Shown: one piece after another, positions 48,385-58,500 of the stretch
Numbering within the stretch: position 1 is the stretch's first letter
How the letters are laid out: every line of letters starts with the position of its first letter
Assembly: GCA_963728195.1 (NCBI GenBank)
Contig: CAVSIX010000017.1
Span: 1 to 64,000, forward strand
Reading direction: 5' to 3'
Source of the DNA: Sva-07 sp963728195
GTDB taxonomy: Bacteria; Actinomycetota; Acidimicrobiia; Acidimicrobiales; Ilumatobacteraceae
DNA: 64,000 nucleotides
Made by a program: the position numbers and the translations under genes
The notes under the pieces: generated by a model
The model's input: the letters and a program-made list of their open reading frames with translations, nothing else
What the model was told of the DNA's origin: nothing
Databases searched by the model: none

Positions 48385-50580
48385 ATGGATCGGCGATGCG
48401 CCGCCGACAAGACTGCGGCGGTGCGTCACCTCCGGCGATGGGCCTCTCTCGCGAGCGCCATCGGCGCAGTCTGTCTGACGGTTGCCCTCCCGGTCACGCG
48501 TGCTGACGCGCAGAGCGACGGCAACGGGCTCGAGGAGGCATCGGTCAACTCCTTCGACTTCGACCCCGGCCGAGGCGTGGTGCGGGTCACGATCGACCTC
48601 GATCTGCGCAACGTGACCACGGATCAGGTCGACGGTGATGTCATCAGGCGCTCGTACTTCGACACGTACTCGATCCCCGTCCCCGTCGGCGCCGAGAACA
48701 TCGTCGCCACCCGCGACGGCGCCGTGCTCGACGGCACGCTGGTCTCCGACCCCCGGTTCCCCGCGTTCTCCACCTACCGCGCCGCGCTCGGCACGCCGTT
48801 GTTCAGCGGTGAATCGGCCGCGTTGCAGGTCACCTACGACCACCTCGGCGCCCCGCCACGCGATCCGGTCCCCTGGCGCATCAACGAGGCGTACGCGGGA
48901 TTCGTGGCGTTCGGGATCGGCGACGACGGACTGGTCACGTTGCGGATCGCGCAGCCGACCGGGTACGACTTCGATGCGTTCACCGACCTCTCGGGCTTCG
49001 ACGTCGGCGATCCCGATCAGTTCGGCACCGTCACGTACACCCGCTCCGGCCTGGACGAGGACGTGCGGATCACCGTCGGGATGGCCAACGACGATCGGCT
49101 GGTCTCGCAGCAGCTCGACGTGGATGGGCTCGATCTCGAACTGCGTTCGTGGCCCGACGATCCCGAATGGGCCGACTTCGCAGCCACGACGGTGCAAGTC
49201 GGAATCCCGGCGCTGGAGGAACTGATCGGCAGCGACTGGCCGCTCGACGACACCTTGGACGTCCGCCAGACGGTCGAGCCCACCTTGTCGGGCTACGCCG
49301 GATGGTTCGATGCCCAGAGCAGCGAGATCGCACTGGGAGAAGCGCTCGACGCCGACACGATCTATCACGAACTCTCCCATGCGTGGTTCAACTCCCGGCT
49401 CTCGCCCGAGCGGTGGTTCACCGAAGGTCTGGCACAGGTGTACGCCGCCGAACTCGTTCGGCGCGACGGCGAAGCTCCGGAGGAGCCATCCCAGCCCGTG
49501 ATCGACGATCTCGATGCCGGACCGTTGACCGACTGGGCCGGCATCGGGGGTGATCGAGCGGTCGAGGAGTACGGCTACGCCACGTCGTTCTGGGTGGTCG
49601 ACGCACTCGTCGACCAGATCGGCTTCGACCGGGCGGGCACGGTCATCGACGCATTGCGAACCGGCCGCAGCGCCTACGACGCCGACCAGCCCGGCGAACG
49701 TCCCGACGAGGACTGGAAGCGGGTGTACGACGCCGTCGTCGAACTCGGTGGGGCCACCACGGCTCGCGACCTGTTCGCCGCCTACGTCGTCGACCCGCAG
49801 GACGCTGCGCTCGTCGAACGACGCGACGCGGCGTCGGCCGGCGTGGCGGCGCTCGAACAACGCAGTGCGCCATGGGCGCTTCCCGTAGGGGTGCGCAACC
49901 GCCTCGAACGGTGGCAGATCGACGATGCGGTCCAAGCGACAGTGGCGGCCGACGCCGTGCTCGCACTGCGCGCCGAGGTCGAATCGATCGAGGCGACCGT
50001 CGGTGTGGACGAGCCCGACCGGGCCGACGCCCCCTACGCGGACGCCCCGGTCGCCGCGCGAGGCGGGGTCGACTTCTCCGAAGCGACGGCGCTCCTCGAC
50101 GACTCGATCGTGGTCGGCCGACGACTCCTCGAGACCCGGCGCGAGCTCGACGAACTCGCGGCGGCTGCAGGCGTGAGCCCTCCGGAGGTGGCATCGCTCG
50201 AGGGGGTGGTCGACTTCGCGACCGGACTCGATGCCGCCGAGAACCAGCTCGCAGCGGTCGAGCGCACGATCGAGGTGGACGAGCAACTGGACGATGCATC
50301 AGGGCTGCTCGTCGGCATCGGTCGATGGGGCTCGGACATCGACGGCGACATCGACCGGGCACGGTCCCAGATCGAGCAGGGCAACAGCGAGGCAGCGCTC
50401 TCGACGCTCGATTCGGCCGCCGACCGGATCGACGACCTCGGCACGCTCGGAGCGCTTCGCCTCGCCGTCGTTGCCGCCATCGTCCTCACACTGCTGGCGG
50501 TGCTCGCGTTGTACGTGCGGCGGCGCCGCCGATCAGCTCGCCGGGACGACCGAGCAGCAGATCAGCCGGTGATCGGCTGA
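48385..50580 (+). CDS. Membrane-anchored gluzincin metallopeptidase (M1-like)
   Basis: A 731-residue protein: an N-terminal signal (WASLASAIGAVCLTVALPV), a beta-rich N-domain, and a catalytic zinc motif TIYHELSHAWF (HExxH) with the third ligand Glu in SPERWFTEGLAQVYAAEL 18 residues later. Helical repeats come next, then a C-terminal transmembrane helix (LAVVAAIVLTLLAVLALYV) with the basic tail RRRRRSARR. It is exported, with the catalytic domain outside. The GTG at 48421 (VRHLRRW) is an alternative start that gives a cleaner signal peptide. The substrate is unknown. Confidence 0.8.
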   Translation: MDRRCAADKTAAVRHLRRWASLASAIGAVCLTVALPVTRADAQSDGNGLEEASVNSFDFDPGRGVVRVTIDLDLRNVTTDQVDGDVIRRSYFDTYSIPVPVGAENIVATRDGAVLDGTLVSDPRFPAFSTYRAALGTPLFSGESAALQVTYDHLGAPPRDPVPWRINEAYAGFVAFGIGDDGLVTLRIAQPTGYDFDAFTDLSGFDVGDPDQFGTVTYTRSGLDEDVRITVGMANDDRLVSQQLDVDGLDLELRSWPDDPEWADFAATTVQVGIPALEELIGSDWPLDDTLDVRQTVEPTLSGYAGWFDAQSSEIALGEALDADTIYHELSHAWFNSRLSPERWFTEGLAQVYAAELVRRDGEAPEEPSQPVIDDLDAGPLTDWAGIGGDRAVEEYGYATSFWVVDALVDQIGFDRAGTVIDALRTGRSAYDADQPGERPDEDWKRVYDAVVELGGATTARDLFAAYVVDPQDAALVERRDAASAGVAALEQRSAPWALPVGVRNRLERWQIDDAVQATVAADAVLALRAEVESIEATVGVDEPDRADAPYADAPVAARGGVDFSEATALLDDSIVVGRRLLETRRELDELAAAAGVSPPEVASLEGVVDFATGLDAAENQLAAVERTIEVDEQLDDASGLLVGIGRWGSDIDGDIDRARSQIEQGNSEAALSTLDSAADRIDDLGTLGALRLAVVAAIVLTLLAVLALYVRRRRRSARRDDRAADQPVIG

Positions 50581-50590
50581 TCGCATCGGG

Positions 50591-51073
50591 TCAACCGCAC
50601 CCCGGCACCTGGAGTGAGACGTCGAAATCCATGAAGTCCATGGTGTACTCGGGAAGGTCGAACGACGACTGGTACACGCCGAAGCCCTGATCGATCTCCG
50701 GCATTCCGGTGGTGAAGATGATGTCACCGGGGAAGTCGGGGCCGACGTCGACGGTGTAGAGGCCGCCGTCGACGCCTGACACGCCGGCATACACGAGGTC
50801 GCCCGCAGCACTGTCGCAGATGACCGCAACGCCGCCGAGCCCGCCGCCGGGGAGCTCGAAGGTGCGCTCGAGGTCGAAGGGTGCGTGCGCGTCGGGCGGG
50901 AACACCGAATCCGACGCTGCCACCGGCGCGTCGGCACCTTCCTGCACGGCGACGCCGGCCGACGTCGTCGACGCCGATCCGGCAACGGGCGCAGGGTCGT
51001 CGCCACCACATGCGGAGATCGACGATGCGCACAGCACGACGCCGACCGCTCGACGCCGTCTCGACTTCGACAT
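50591..51073 (-). CDS. Hypothetical lipoprotein
   Basis: A 160-residue lipoprotein with a lipobox ISAC followed by GGDDPAPVAGS, and a secreted beta-rich domain (FELPGGGLGGVAVICDSAAG, YTVDVGPDFPGDIIFTTG). No family is recognised. The ATG at 51073 was chosen because SKSRRRRAVGVVLCASSISAC is a standard lipoprotein signal. The stop lies 10 bases from the convergent metallopeptidase stop. Confidence 0.7.
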   Translation of the reverse strand: MSKSRRRRAVGVVLCASSISACGGDDPAPVAGSASTTSAGVAVQEGADAPVAASDSVFPPDAHAPFDLERTFELPGGGLGGVAVICDSAAGDLVYAGVSGVDGGLYTVDVGPDFPGDIIFTTGMPEIDQGFGVYQSSFDLPEYTMDFMDFDVSLQVPGCG

Positions 51074-51173
51074 GTCATCTCCCCTCGCCCGCGCCGCTCG
51101 TGGGTGTGCGGCGACCGAGCCAGTACAGACCACGGCGCCAAACGTCGAACAAACGCCAGCCGCTGCGAGCTGC

Positions 51174-52511
51174 TCAGGTCGTGCTGACCGGGACGGCGGC
51201 ACGACCGGCGCCGCGTTCGATCTCCTTCATCAGGTCGGCGACGTACGTGCCGAAGTCGACCTGCATCCGATGGCGAGGGCTGTCGTAGAAGTGGCCGAGA
51301 TGAACTTTCTCGTCGGCCTTCGTGACCGATTCCATCTCCGATGCCGGTGGAAACCGGTAGCGGCCGTCGATCGCTGCGGCGACGAGTTTCGACTGCTGCT
51401 CGGCGAAATTGACGAGTGTCGGAAGCGGCTGAGCGAGTCCGAGGAAGAACAGGTTCTCGAAGCCCGGTTTCACCATCCGCTTGAACAACGGGAAGGCGTT
51501 GTCCTGCGGTGTCAGTTCGCGCTGGCGGAGGAACGGGAACGTGACGTTGTACCCCGTCGCCCACACGATTGCATCGACGACTTCCCGGCTCCCGTCGGTG
51601 AACACGACCGCGTCACCGTCGAGCCGGTCGATCGCTCCCTTCGGTGTGATGTCGCCGCACCCGACCCGAGTGAGGAACTCCCCCGAGACCGACGGGTGTG
51701 CATCGAGCGGCCGGTGGTCGGGTTCGGGCAGGCCGTAGTCCTGCATCCGGCCCACGGTCTTCTTGATCTTCGACCGCGCGAGCGCCCGGCCGACCCTCAC
51801 CGGCATCCAGGTCGGCAGCGACGCCTTGTCGGCGGGCTTGCCGTCGAAGTACTTCGGCAGCACCCACACCCCATGGCGCATCGAGATGAGGAGCCGGTCG
51901 GCGATCGGGCGCTGCGACAGTTCCGAGGAGATGTCCATCGCCGAGTTGCCGGCACCGACGACCAGCACTCGCTTGCCGCGGAAGTCGTAGGGCTCGAACG
52001 GATCGCGGTAGTGGTGCGAATGGATCTGGTAGCCGTCGAACGAGCCGGGATACGTCGGCGTCCGTGCATCCCAGTGGTGGCCGTTGCCGACCACGACGTT
52101 GTCGTACTGCCGGGTGTCACCGCTCGACAGGGTCACGCTCCACCGCCCGTCGTCGAGTCGTTCGCAGTCGGTCACCGCGGTGTCGAACGTGATCGTGTCT
52201 CGCAGCCCGAAGTGGTCGACGTAGTCGTGGAAGTACTGCAGGATCTGGGAGTGGTGGGGGAAGTCGGGCCAGCCGGCGGGCACCGGAAAGTCCTCGAACG
52301 CCAGTCGCCATTTCGAGGTGTCGATGTGCAAGCTCTGGTAGCACGACGACATTTCGTTCGGGTTGCCGTAATACCAGTTGCCGCCGATGTCGTCGGACAG
52401 CTCGAAACAGTCGTATGCGAGACCGTGATCCTGCAAGCGCTTCGCCATCGTGAAACCGGAGCACCCGGCGCCGATGATGCAGGTGGTGGGCCCGCTCGCC
52501 GGGTTCGTCAA
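51174..52511 (-). CDS. Flavin-containing monooxygenase
   Basis: A 445-residue FMO/Baeyer-Villiger-type flavoprotein. The FAD motif is CIIGAGCSGFTMAKRL, the FMO fingerprint FDGYQIHSHHY matches F-x-G-x3-H-x3-Y, the NADPH motif is VLVVGAGNSAMDISSEL, and the late ATGYNVTFPFL is also typical. It starts 2 bases after the MMPL stop, so the two are probably co-transcribed. Typical substrates are soft nucleophiles or ketones; the actual one is not known. Confidence 0.9.
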   Translation of the reverse strand: MTNPASGPTTCIIGAGCSGFTMAKRLQDHGLAYDCFELSDDIGGNWYYGNPNEMSSCYQSLHIDTSKWRLAFEDFPVPAGWPDFPHHSQILQYFHDYVDHFGLRDTITFDTAVTDCERLDDGRWSVTLSSGDTRQYDNVVVGNGHHWDARTPTYPGSFDGYQIHSHHYRDPFEPYDFRGKRVLVVGAGNSAMDISSELSQRPIADRLLISMRHGVWVLPKYFDGKPADKASLPTWMPVRVGRALARSKIKKTVGRMQDYGLPEPDHRPLDAHPSVSGEFLTRVGCGDITPKGAIDRLDGDAVVFTDGSREVVDAIVWATGYNVTFPFLRQRELTPQDNAFPLFKRMVKPGFENLFFLGLAQPLPTLVNFAEQQSKLVAAAIDGRYRFPPASEMESVTKADEKVHLGHFYDSPRHRMQVDFGTYVADLMKEIERGAGRAAVPVSTT

Positions 52512-52512
52512 T

Positions 52513-55500
52513 TCATCCTCCCCGGATCGATGTCAGGACGGCGTCGATCGTCGACTGGTCGATGCCGCAATCCAGCGCTGCCTGGACGACCGGGGCTGCT
52601 GCGGCGTCGTCGCCGGCCAGGACCGCCCCGGTGTCGATGTTGTCGACGCCACCGGGGACCGACTCGATCGCACAGTTCGCCTGATTCGCCGGAACGTCCA
52701 GCGCCGTCAACTCGTCGAACAGGATGCCGCCGACGAGCGACGTGGGCCGTTCGGTGCCGAAATCGTCCGGGTTGATCACCGGTCCCTCCGGCTGCTCCGG
52801 CACGGTGGCGCCCGGCACCGTCGTCGGCGGGATCGTCGTCGTGGTCGTCGTCGTCGTGGTCGTCGTGGTGGGCAGCGGGATCGCCTCGTAGGAGATCTCG
52901 TTCGCCTCGCCGGTGCTGGTGTCGGCGGTTGCGTAGACGACGCCGCCGGCGACGGCGAACCCGACGACACCGATGGCGGCGCCAACGGCCTGCGGACCGG
53001 GGAACGCCGCGGCGAGACGTACCGAGTCGAGCGGACCGGCGACGGGGTGTTGCGTACCGAGCCAGCCCCGCTCGTCGACCCACACCGACAACGGCGGCAT
53101 CACGACCAGCGCAGCGAGCAGGGCGATGGCCACGTTCAGCGTGACGATCAGACCGAAGTCGCGCAGCAACGGCAGCGACGAGCCGATCAGCACGGCGAAC
53201 CCGCAGATCGTGGTGACCGCGGACGTGAAGAACGCCCGTCCCGTGCGACTCGCCGCGGTGTCGGTGGCCTCCCGGGGCGTCAGCCCGCGCTGACGTTCCT
53301 CGAGGTAGCGGCCGAGGATCAACACCGAGAACTCGGCACAACTGGCGATCACCAGCGGCCCGCTCACCGTGGTGAGCGGGCTCAGCGAGAAGCCGAGCAG
53401 GCCGACGACCAACGACGACACCCCGACGGCGAGCATGACGGGCACCAACGCCAACAACGCACGCGACACGCTGCGGAATCGCAGCACGAGGAACAGCCCA
53501 GCCAGGCTCAAGGCGAGATAGGTGAGGTTGGCCCGGTTCGCCGACAGGTTCTCGAGCAGCCCGATCCCCACCGTGGCCAGTCCGGCGGGAGTGGCCCGCA
53601 CGGGCGCCTGGCCGTCGTTCAGGTCGGTCAAGAGGATGCTGTCGGCCGGAAGGTCCAGGGCCTCGATGCGCGCATCCAGGTCGGCCTCCAACTCCGCGAC
53701 GAAGTCGGCGCGATCGTCGAGGCTGCTCGGCGCGAGCCGCAGGTTGAGCTGCGTCGCAGTCGGGTCGTCCTGCGAGCGAAGCAGTGCCCTGACGATGTCG
53801 TCGGGCATCTGCTCGACCGAGTCGACGACGTCGGCGGTCGTCGGAGCGATCGGAGTCGCACCGGGGATGAGGATGATCTTGCCCATCGTGTTGACCAGGC
53901 TCGAGGTCGACACGACCTCGGGTCGCGCCTCGGCGTCGAGCGTGAAATCCCACAGGAGGTCGATCACCTGTTGGTCGTAGATGTTGTTCGCGGCGACCAG
54001 AATTCCCAGCGTCGACGAGAACCCGGTCTCGTCCTCCAGGAACGAGATGTCCTGGACGACCTGGCTGTCCTGATCGATCCACTTGATCGGATCGGACTCG
54101 ATCTTGGCCCGACCCTCGACGAGGATGCCCCCGATGAAGAGGACCGCTGCGAGGATCACCAAGGGCAGGCCGAACCGGGTCGGCAGGCCGCCGAGCTTCA
54201 CGACCACCCGTTCGACGAGCGAAGGCGAGCGCACTTCGGTGCGCTTGGTGTACTCACGAATACCCAGCGTCGAGGCGGTCAGCACGATCCCGACGACGAC
54301 GAGCACCGAGATGCCGATGGCGAGCAACACGCCGAAGTCCCGGATCATCGGGACCTTCGAGATGCGCAGCGCGAGGAACGCCACGACGCCGGTGATCGTC
54401 GCAGCGAGCAGGGGTGGTGCGAGGTTGGCGAGCGTCTCGGCGATCGGATGGGCCTCCTTGTCGAGCACCACCTCCTCCTCCACACGGTTGTGGACCTGGA
54501 TGGCGAAGTCGATGCCGACGCCGATCAGGATCGGCAGACCGGAGATCGTCACGAGCGACAGGTCGATCCCGATCAGCCCGAGCAGTGAGAACGCCCAGAT
54601 CACGCCGATGATCACCGACAGCAGCGGCAGCAGCCGCCAGCGGACCCGGAACATCAGTGCGAGCACGACCGCCATCAGCCCGAGTGCCGCAGCGCCCAGG
54701 CGCAACATGCCGCCCTGCAGGTAGTCGTTGATCTCGGCGAGGTACACCGGCGAGCCAGTGACGGTGAGATCGAAACCGTCGAACGTCGCACCGTCGAGCA
54801 GGTCGAGCACCTCCTTCGTGGCGGCGGTCTGCTCGTCGAGGGTCGCATTGCCTTCGAGCACGACGCCGCCGACCGCAGTGCCGTTGACGGGGCTGCCCTC
54901 CATGTTCGGGAACGTTCCCACCAGGGACGCCCTGATGACCAGCTCCTCCTTGGCGGGGGCGACAGGCGCTCCGTCGACGAGCTCGAATCCGGTGTTGTCG
55001 AAGATCAACAGGTCGTTGTAGTCGGGGTTGCCGATCTCCTGCTGCTGCGCCGGGACGGAATTCAGTCGAGCAAGCGCAATCTGCACGTCGGCGTTGCGAG
55101 CCTGTGCGCCTGCCTCGTCACGAGCCGCCGCCGACAGCAGCGCCGACGTGCCGACGCCACCCGAGAGGAGGTTCGAGCTGTACTGCAACGACGTCAGCGG
55201 AGTGACCACGGCGAACGCCCCGTCGACCGAGGAGAGTGCGGTCGTGATCCGTTCCAGTTCGGCGAGGTTGGCGCCCTCGTACAACTCGCTGACGTCGGAG
55301 CCGTCGGTCGACGTGAAGAGCAGTATCACCGTCTCGCCGCCGAAGTCGTCCTGGAAGGCGACGTTGTCGATCGCGATCTGCGAATCCGGGTTCAGGTAGC
55401 TGTCCTGGCCGGTTGCGAACTCGATGTTGCGAGCACCGATTCCCAGGACGACGGTGATGACGACGACGACGACGGCAACGACCTTCCAGTGCTTGCCGAG

Positions 55501-55539
55501 CGCCACACCGAGCCACCGCCAGAACGATTCCATCCGCAT
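52513..55539 (-). CDS. MMPL/RND family transporter
   Basis: A 1008-residue RND superfamily transporter with about 12 helices in two halves, each beginning with one helix and a large extracytoplasmic loop. The halves carry LIGIDLSLVTISGLPILIGV and GFSLSPLTTVSGPLVIASCA, the latter a sterol-sensing-domain-like segment. The C-terminal tail has a poly-Thr linker (about 12 Thr) and ends in an acidic, Cys-containing segment. The ATG at 55539 has AAGGGG about 10 bases upstream, so it is conventionally led. Such proteins export lipids or hydrophobic compounds. Its FMO partner suggests a shared substrate. Confidence 0.85.
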   Translation of the reverse strand: MRMESFWRWLGVALGKHWKVVAVVVVVITVVLGIGARNIEFATGQDSYLNPDSQIAIDNVAFQDDFGGETVILLFTSTDGSDVSELYEGANLAELERITTALSSVDGAFAVVTPLTSLQYSSNLLSGGVGTSALLSAAARDEAGAQARNADVQIALARLNSVPAQQQEIGNPDYNDLLIFDNTGFELVDGAPVAPAKEELVIRASLVGTFPNMEGSPVNGTAVGGVVLEGNATLDEQTAATKEVLDLLDGATFDGFDLTVTGSPVYLAEINDYLQGGMLRLGAAALGLMAVVLALMFRVRWRLLPLLSVIIGVIWAFSLLGLIGIDLSLVTISGLPILIGVGIDFAIQVHNRVEEEVVLDKEAHPIAETLANLAPPLLAATITGVVAFLALRISKVPMIRDFGVLLAIGISVLVVVGIVLTASTLGIREYTKRTEVRSPSLVERVVVKLGGLPTRFGLPLVILAAVLFIGGILVEGRAKIESDPIKWIDQDSQVVQDISFLEDETGFSSTLGILVAANNIYDQQVIDLLWDFTLDAEARPEVVSTSSLVNTMGKIILIPGATPIAPTTADVVDSVEQMPDDIVRALLRSQDDPTATQLNLRLAPSSLDDRADFVAELEADLDARIEALDLPADSILLTDLNDGQAPVRATPAGLATVGIGLLENLSANRANLTYLALSLAGLFLVLRFRSVSRALLALVPVMLAVGVSSLVVGLLGFSLSPLTTVSGPLVIASCAEFSVLILGRYLEERQRGLTPREATDTAASRTGRAFFTSAVTTICGFAVLIGSSLPLLRDFGLIVTLNVAIALLAALVVMPPLSVWVDERGWLGTQHPVAGPLDSVRLAAAFPGPQAVGAAIGVVGFAVAGGVVYATADTSTGEANEISYEAIPLPTTTTTTTTTTTTIPPTTVPGATVPEQPEGPVINPDDFGTERPTSLVGGILFDELTALDVPANQANCAIESVPGGVDNIDTGAVLAGDDAAAAPVVQAALDCGIDQSTIDAVLTSIRGG

Positions 55540-55627
55540 GATCTGCCCCTTGATTGTGTTCCCGATCGTAGACCTTGTGTCGCGGTCGCCGACGAAACGG
55601 ACGGACGCCTCGTGCAACACTGCCACA

Positions 55628-57022
55628 GTGAGTACGAGTGACGAACTCCTTGCGGTACTCGCCGGGATCGTCGGCGAGGCGCACGTGCTCGTCGACGCCG
55701 ATCAGCGCGCCGGCCACGAGACCGATTGGACGGGTCGCTTCACCGGTCGGAGTACAGCGGTCGTCCGACCGGCGAACACCACCGAGGTGATGCAGCTCCT
55801 CCGACACTGCAGCGAGCACGGCGTCGCCGTGGTGACCCAGGGCGGCAATACCGGTCTCGTGGGCGCCGGGGTTCCGCGGCCCGATGCTCCCGGCCGCCGG
55901 CCGACGATCGTGCTGTCGACTCGTCGACTGACGTCGATCTCCCACCTCGACGCCTCGGCGATGCAGGTCACCGCCGGCGCCGGCGTGACCATCTCCGACT
56001 GGCAGCGCGCGGCGCGCGCCCATGGCCTCGACACGCCGGTCGATTTCGCCGCACGCGAATCGGCCACGATCGGTGGAGCGATCGCCACCAACGCCGGGGG
56101 ATCGCGCGTGGTGCGCTTCGGCACGATGCGTCGTCAGGTCGTCGGCATCGAGGCGGTGCTCGCCGATGGCACCGTCGTCGGCTCGCTCGCCGGCCTCCCC
56201 AAGGAGACGGTCGGCCTCCACTGGCCGTCGCTGCTCTCGGGTTCGGAGGGCACCCTGGCGGTCGTCACGGCAGCACGCCTGGCGCTCGTACCGCACTTCG
56301 AGCAGGTGACCACGATGCTGGCGGCGCTCGATGACCTGCAAGCGGCCCGGACGCTGCTGGCGGCGCTTCGCGGCGGGCTCGGATCACTCGACTCGATCGA
56401 GATCATGTGGCCGGAGGCGATCGAGTTGGTGGCGACGCATCTCGATGCGACGCCACCGGTCGCGGTGCGCGCCGGCGGCGTCGCCGTGCTCGTCGAGTGC
56501 GCCGACCACGTCGACCCCACCGCCGACCTGCATGCCGAACTCACCCACGTCGACGGCATCGACGCCACGGCGGTCGCCACGGGCGGACCCCGGCGCCAGC
56601 AGCTGCTCGCGTTCCGCGACCGCATCACCGAGGCGATCTCCGCCGCCACGGCCGAGTCCGGCACGCCGACGTACAAACTCGACATCGCAGTACCCGTCGA
56701 GTCGATCGAGCGGGTACTCGATGCGGCACGCGAAGCGGCCGGCCGTCGTGGAGCACGGCTGATCCCGTTCGGCCACCTCGCGGAGGGGAACGTGCACCTC
56801 AACTTCCTCGACGCGACGGCGCCGGACGAGATCGCCGACGCCGTGCTCCGGGTCGTCGCCGACCTCGGTGGCACGATCTCGGCCGAGCACGGCGTGGGGG
56901 TCGTCAAGACCCACTGGCTGCACCTCGTGCGCAGCGACGGCGACCTGGCCGCACAACGGTCGATCAGGAGAGCCCTCGATCCGGCGTACATCTTGAATCC
57001 CGGCGTCCTCGAGCCGTCGTGA
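55628..57022 (+). CDS. FAD-linked oxidase (D-lactate/glycolate dehydrogenase type)
   Basis: A 464-residue flavoprotein of the GlcD/D-2-hydroxyacid dehydrogenase group. The FAD domain has VVTQGGNTGLVGAGVPRPDA and ATIGGAIATNAGGSRVVRFG. The C-terminal domain has RLIPFGHLAEGNVHLNFLD and the signature GTISAEHGVGVVKTHWL. It oxidises a D-2-hydroxy acid and passes electrons to quinone or cytochrome. The GTG at 55628 begins VSTSDELLAVL; the frame upstream is antisense to MMPL. Confidence 0.88.
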   Translation: MSTSDELLAVLAGIVGEAHVLVDADQRAGHETDWTGRFTGRSTAVVRPANTTEVMQLLRHCSEHGVAVVTQGGNTGLVGAGVPRPDAPGRRPTIVLSTRRLTSISHLDASAMQVTAGAGVTISDWQRAARAHGLDTPVDFAARESATIGGAIATNAGGSRVVRFGTMRRQVVGIEAVLADGTVVGSLAGLPKETVGLHWPSLLSGSEGTLAVVTAARLALVPHFEQVTTMLAALDDLQAARTLLAALRGGLGSLDSIEIMWPEAIELVATHLDATPPVAVRAGGVAVLVECADHVDPTADLHAELTHVDGIDATAVATGGPRRQQLLAFRDRITEAISAATAESGTPTYKLDIAVPVESIERVLDAAREAAGRRGARLIPFGHLAEGNVHLNFLDATAPDEIADAVLRVVADLGGTISAEHGVGVVKTHWLHLVRSDGDLAAQRSIRRALDPAYILNPGVLEPS

Positions 57023-57042
57023 CGGCCAGGATCGCCGTCACG
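57018..57042. terminator. Bidirectional hairpin spanning both stop codons
   Basis: CGTGACGGC-CAGGATC-GCCGTCACG is a perfect 9-bp stem containing the TGA of the oxidase gene and the stop of pyrE on the other strand. Confidence 0.55.
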
Positions 57043-57643
57043 TGCCGTAGCCGAAACCGAGGTCCGGAGCGGTGAGCAGCGGTCGATAGTCGATGCCGTG
57101 CTCGGCGGCCATCGCCGCGCAGGTTCCGCCGCGGTCGACGATCACCGTCATCCAGACCGGCACGGCGCCGAATGCGGCGATCTGCTCGGCGGCTTCGATC
57201 AGCGACGTGCCCCTGGTCGTGGTGTCCTCGGTGACCAGCACGCGATCGCCCGGACGCAGGGCACCGGCGATGCGTCCGGTGATGCCGCCCTGCTTGGCCT
57301 CCTTGCGGACGCTGAAGCTGCGGATGCGCTGACCACGTGTGGCCGCGACCGCCGCGACGCCGTAGGCCACGGGATCGCCACCCATCGTCAGTCCGCCGAT
57401 CGCATCGATCTGCTCGAGCACGTCGCCGAACACTTCGAACACGGCGTCGGCGACGGCGACGATTCCGTCGGGCGAACAGGCGGTCTGCTTGGTGTCGAGG
57501 AACCAGGTGCTCGTCGCCCCGGACTTGAGCGTGAACTCGCCCTGTTTCACCGAGTGCTCGACCACGTGGGTCCGAAGCGCCTCCAACGTCGGCGTCAGCG
57601 CTGAGGCGGTCGGTGAAGGTGCCGGTGCGTCCCGTTCGTCCAT
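57038..57643 (-). CDS. pyrE: Orotate phosphoribosyltransferase
   Basis: PyrE attaches PRPP to orotate to give OMP in pyrimidine synthesis. This 201-residue protein has FTLKSGATSTWFLDTKQTAC, IGGLTMGGDPVAYGVAAVAA, FSVRKEAKQGGITGRIAG and the PRPP-binding VLVTEDTTTRGTSLIEAAEQ. The ATG at 57643 has TACCGT (57652-57657) 8 bases upstream; the frame runs longer but over the divergent region of tesB. Other pyr genes are not in the window. Confidence 0.92.
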   Translation of the reverse strand: MDERDAPAPSPTASALTPTLEALRTHVVEHSVKQGEFTLKSGATSTWFLDTKQTACSPDGIVAVADAVFEVFGDVLEQIDAIGGLTMGGDPVAYGVAAVAATRGQRIRSFSVRKEAKQGGITGRIAGALRPGDRVLVTEDTTTRGTSLIEAAEQIAAFGAVPVWMTVIVDRGGTCAAMAAEHGIDYRPLLTAPDLGFGYGT

Positions 57644-57680
57644 CGACGCCGACGGTAGCGGCCGGGCCGTCGACGACCGC

Positions 57681-58493
57681 TCACTCTCGGTCGCGGGCGT
57701 CGCGGACGAGCACTTCCTGTGCGACGGTCGCAACGTGTGTGCCGTCGGCCTCGAAGACATGGCCGAGCGAGAGGCCACGACCGCCGACGTAGTGGTGACA
57801 CGAGAAGTCGTACAGATGCCACCGGTCGGCCCGCAACGATCGGTGGAACCAGATCGTGTGGTCGAGGCTGGCGCAGAACAGGCTCTCTCTCGCCTCGGGA
57901 TCGTCGGCGATCGGGTGTGCCCGGATCACCGAATCGGTCGGAAGGTCATCGGACAGATACGCGAGCCAACAACGGTGGAGCAACTGGGCGTCGGCATCGC
58001 GAGGATCGCCGAGATCGTCGTTGACCCGCATCCATGCAACGGCGCGCCCCGTCCCGTCACGAGCGCCGCCGACAACCCGATCGGCCGGGACCATCACCCG
58101 ACCGAACGTCGGCGACCACGAGTCCTCGACCAGCGACTCGGCGTCGGGCACGTCGGGCATCGACACCGACTGGAACGCCGCTGCCCGTTCCGGACGCTGG
58201 AACGAACTCTCGGCGTTCAGGATCGCCCCGACCGCCTGTCGCGCGACAACGCGTCTGGTGGCGAAACTGCGACCGTTGCGGATCCGGTCGACTTCGTAGC
58301 GGACCGGTTCGGTGTGGTCACCACGCCGGATGAAGTAGGCCCTGATCGAGTGTGGCTCGAGTGCGGAATCCACCGAGATCGCAGCGGCTCGCAGTGCTTG
58401 CGCCACGATCTGTCCGCCATACAGGCCGCCCCACGGATATCGAGGTCCTTCTCCGACGTGGACATCGGTCCCATGCACTGCAAGCTCGAACAC
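57681..58493 (-). CDS. tesB: Acyl-CoA thioesterase II (TesB-like)
   Basis: A 270-residue double hot-dog thioesterase that hydrolyses acyl-CoA. GGLYGGQIVAQALRAAAISV and the C-terminal GRGLSLGHVFEADGTHVATV with QEVL carry the Asp/Thr/Gln catalytic set of TesB. DHTIWFHRSLRADRWHLYDF is the second-domain signature. The GTG start at 58493 has TAGCCT (58501-58506) 7 bases upstream. It is divergent from the small basic protein gene at 58542. Confidence 0.9.
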   Translation of the reverse strand: MFELAVHGTDVHVGEGPRYPWGGLYGGQIVAQALRAAAISVDSALEPHSIRAYFIRRGDHTEPVRYEVDRIRNGRSFATRRVVARQAVGAILNAESSFQRPERAAAFQSVSMPDVPDAESLVEDSWSPTFGRVMVPADRVVGGARDGTGRAVAWMRVNDDLGDPRDADAQLLHRCWLAYLSDDLPTDSVIRAHPIADDPEARESLFCASLDHTIWFHRSLRADRWHLYDFSCHHYVGGRGLSLGHVFEADGTHVATVAQEVLVRDARDRE

Positions 58494-58500
58494 GAATTCC

